From Takakia lepidozioides (taxonomy: Eukaryota > Streptophyta > Takakiopsida > Takakiales > Takakiaceae): 64,000 nucleotides of DNA. A program made the position numbers and the translations under genes. This document shows, one piece after another, positions 63,661 to 64,000 of this stretch (position 1 is the first letter of the stretch; the number at the start of each line of letters is the position of its first letter). Location of the stretch: assembly GCA_030704615.1 (NCBI GenBank), contig CM060731.1, positions 86,470,756-86,534,755 of the forward strand, given 5' to 3'. The notes beneath the pieces are model-generated. The model searched no databases. It saw only the letters and a program-made list of their open reading frames with translations, and was not told the DNA's origin.

Positions 63661-64000
63661 TGGGACCTGTTGGACTGTGTTTCGCGTGCTCACGATTTTT
63701 ATTTCATTCCGTTTTTTAATGGGGCGTGTAATGTAGCCATATGGAACGTGTGTGCCAAATTTGGGAGCGAACATAATTCATTTGGACCCAAAACCACTGT
63801 TTCTTCCCTATTTTGCACTCCAAACTTGATTTGTGTTCTACTTCATGTACTCTTTATAGAGAGTTCTGCAATAGTGAGCAAAGAAAACACTTTTTTTTTG
63901 GGGCATTTTTTATTGGTCCAAATTTTGGCGGGGGAGTAGCGGTGGGATGCTGGAAGCCGCAGAACAAAATTGAGCCAAAAACAAAATCGATACGTGCCAG
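63661..64000. other. No gene seen
   Basis: The repeat fades out; a T tract at 63890-63898. Nothing else recognisable to the window edge. Confidence 0.4.

Noticed and set aside
1-64000. tRNA, rRNA or riboswitch genes
   Set aside because: I looked for conserved tRNA box sequences and rRNA cores while reading and recognised none; a tRNAscan/Infernal run would settle it.

Overview
The window looks like repeat-dense nuclear DNA of a land plant, probably a seed-free lineage (bryophyte, lycophyte or fern). The evidence is two PPR fragments, one carrying the start of a DYW domain, an intron-split organelle-type EF-Tu fragment, plant-type GT-AG introns, and Ty3, hAT and MULE-like elements. The species cannot be fixed from the sequence. 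I see no clearly intact host gene; nearly everything is mobile-element DNA in different stages of decay.

Layout. 1-7.2 kb (minus): an internally deleted Ty3-like retrotransposon in the order gag, zinc knuckles, protease, C5-cytosine DNA methyltransferase, RT stub, integrase. 8.8-9.5 kb: a gag remnant. 9.5-11.5 kb: a palindrome array and a 320-aa unknown ORF. 11.8-16.1 kb (minus): a decayed coiled-coil/unknown gene interrupted by a PPR fragment and a dispersed repeat. 16.1-27.1 kb: a divergent pair made of gene B (minus) and ORF-A plus transposase (plus), separated by a palindromic array. 27.1-28.3 kb: a Ty3 integrase fragment. 28.4-36.9 kb: a gene B 3-prime stub, a divergent full-length gene B, and the first half of a third gene B. 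36.92-46.25 kb: a 9.3-kb element with terminal inverted repeats and a target duplication, inserted into that third gene B, whose second half resumes at 46.25-47.74 kb. 47.75-50.26 kb: PPR and EF-Tu fragments. 50.27-55.9 kb (minus): another ORF-A/transposase unit. 56.0-58.4 kb: a LINE RT fragment and a hAT transposase. 58.6-60.45 kb: a large hairpin array. 60.76-62.8 kb: a decayed unknown gene with a RING-like motif. 63.3-63.65 kb: a 120-bp tandem repeat.

The candidate new system is the A/B element. One arm has ORF-A (about 190 aa, unknown) and a DDE transposase with a C-terminal SWIM zinc finger. The other arm, pointing the opposite way, has gene B, a multi-exon protein whose C-terminal half has the circularly permuted layout of beta-class (N4C/N6A) DNA methyltransferases: a motif-IV-like D-x-P-D first and a motif-I-like D-x-x-x-G-x-G later. 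The DPPY signature is not conserved. Both arms end in GCTCATG-rich termini. Each lineage carries its own family of short palindromes, placed in gene B introns and between the arms. Together with the cytosine methyltransferase in the Ty3 element, the window therefore holds two unrelated methyltransferase-type genes on two kinds of mobile DNA.

Most coding regions are broken. Nonsense codons are mainly TAG where a sister copy or the family has CAG, consistent with decay of methylated CHG sites.
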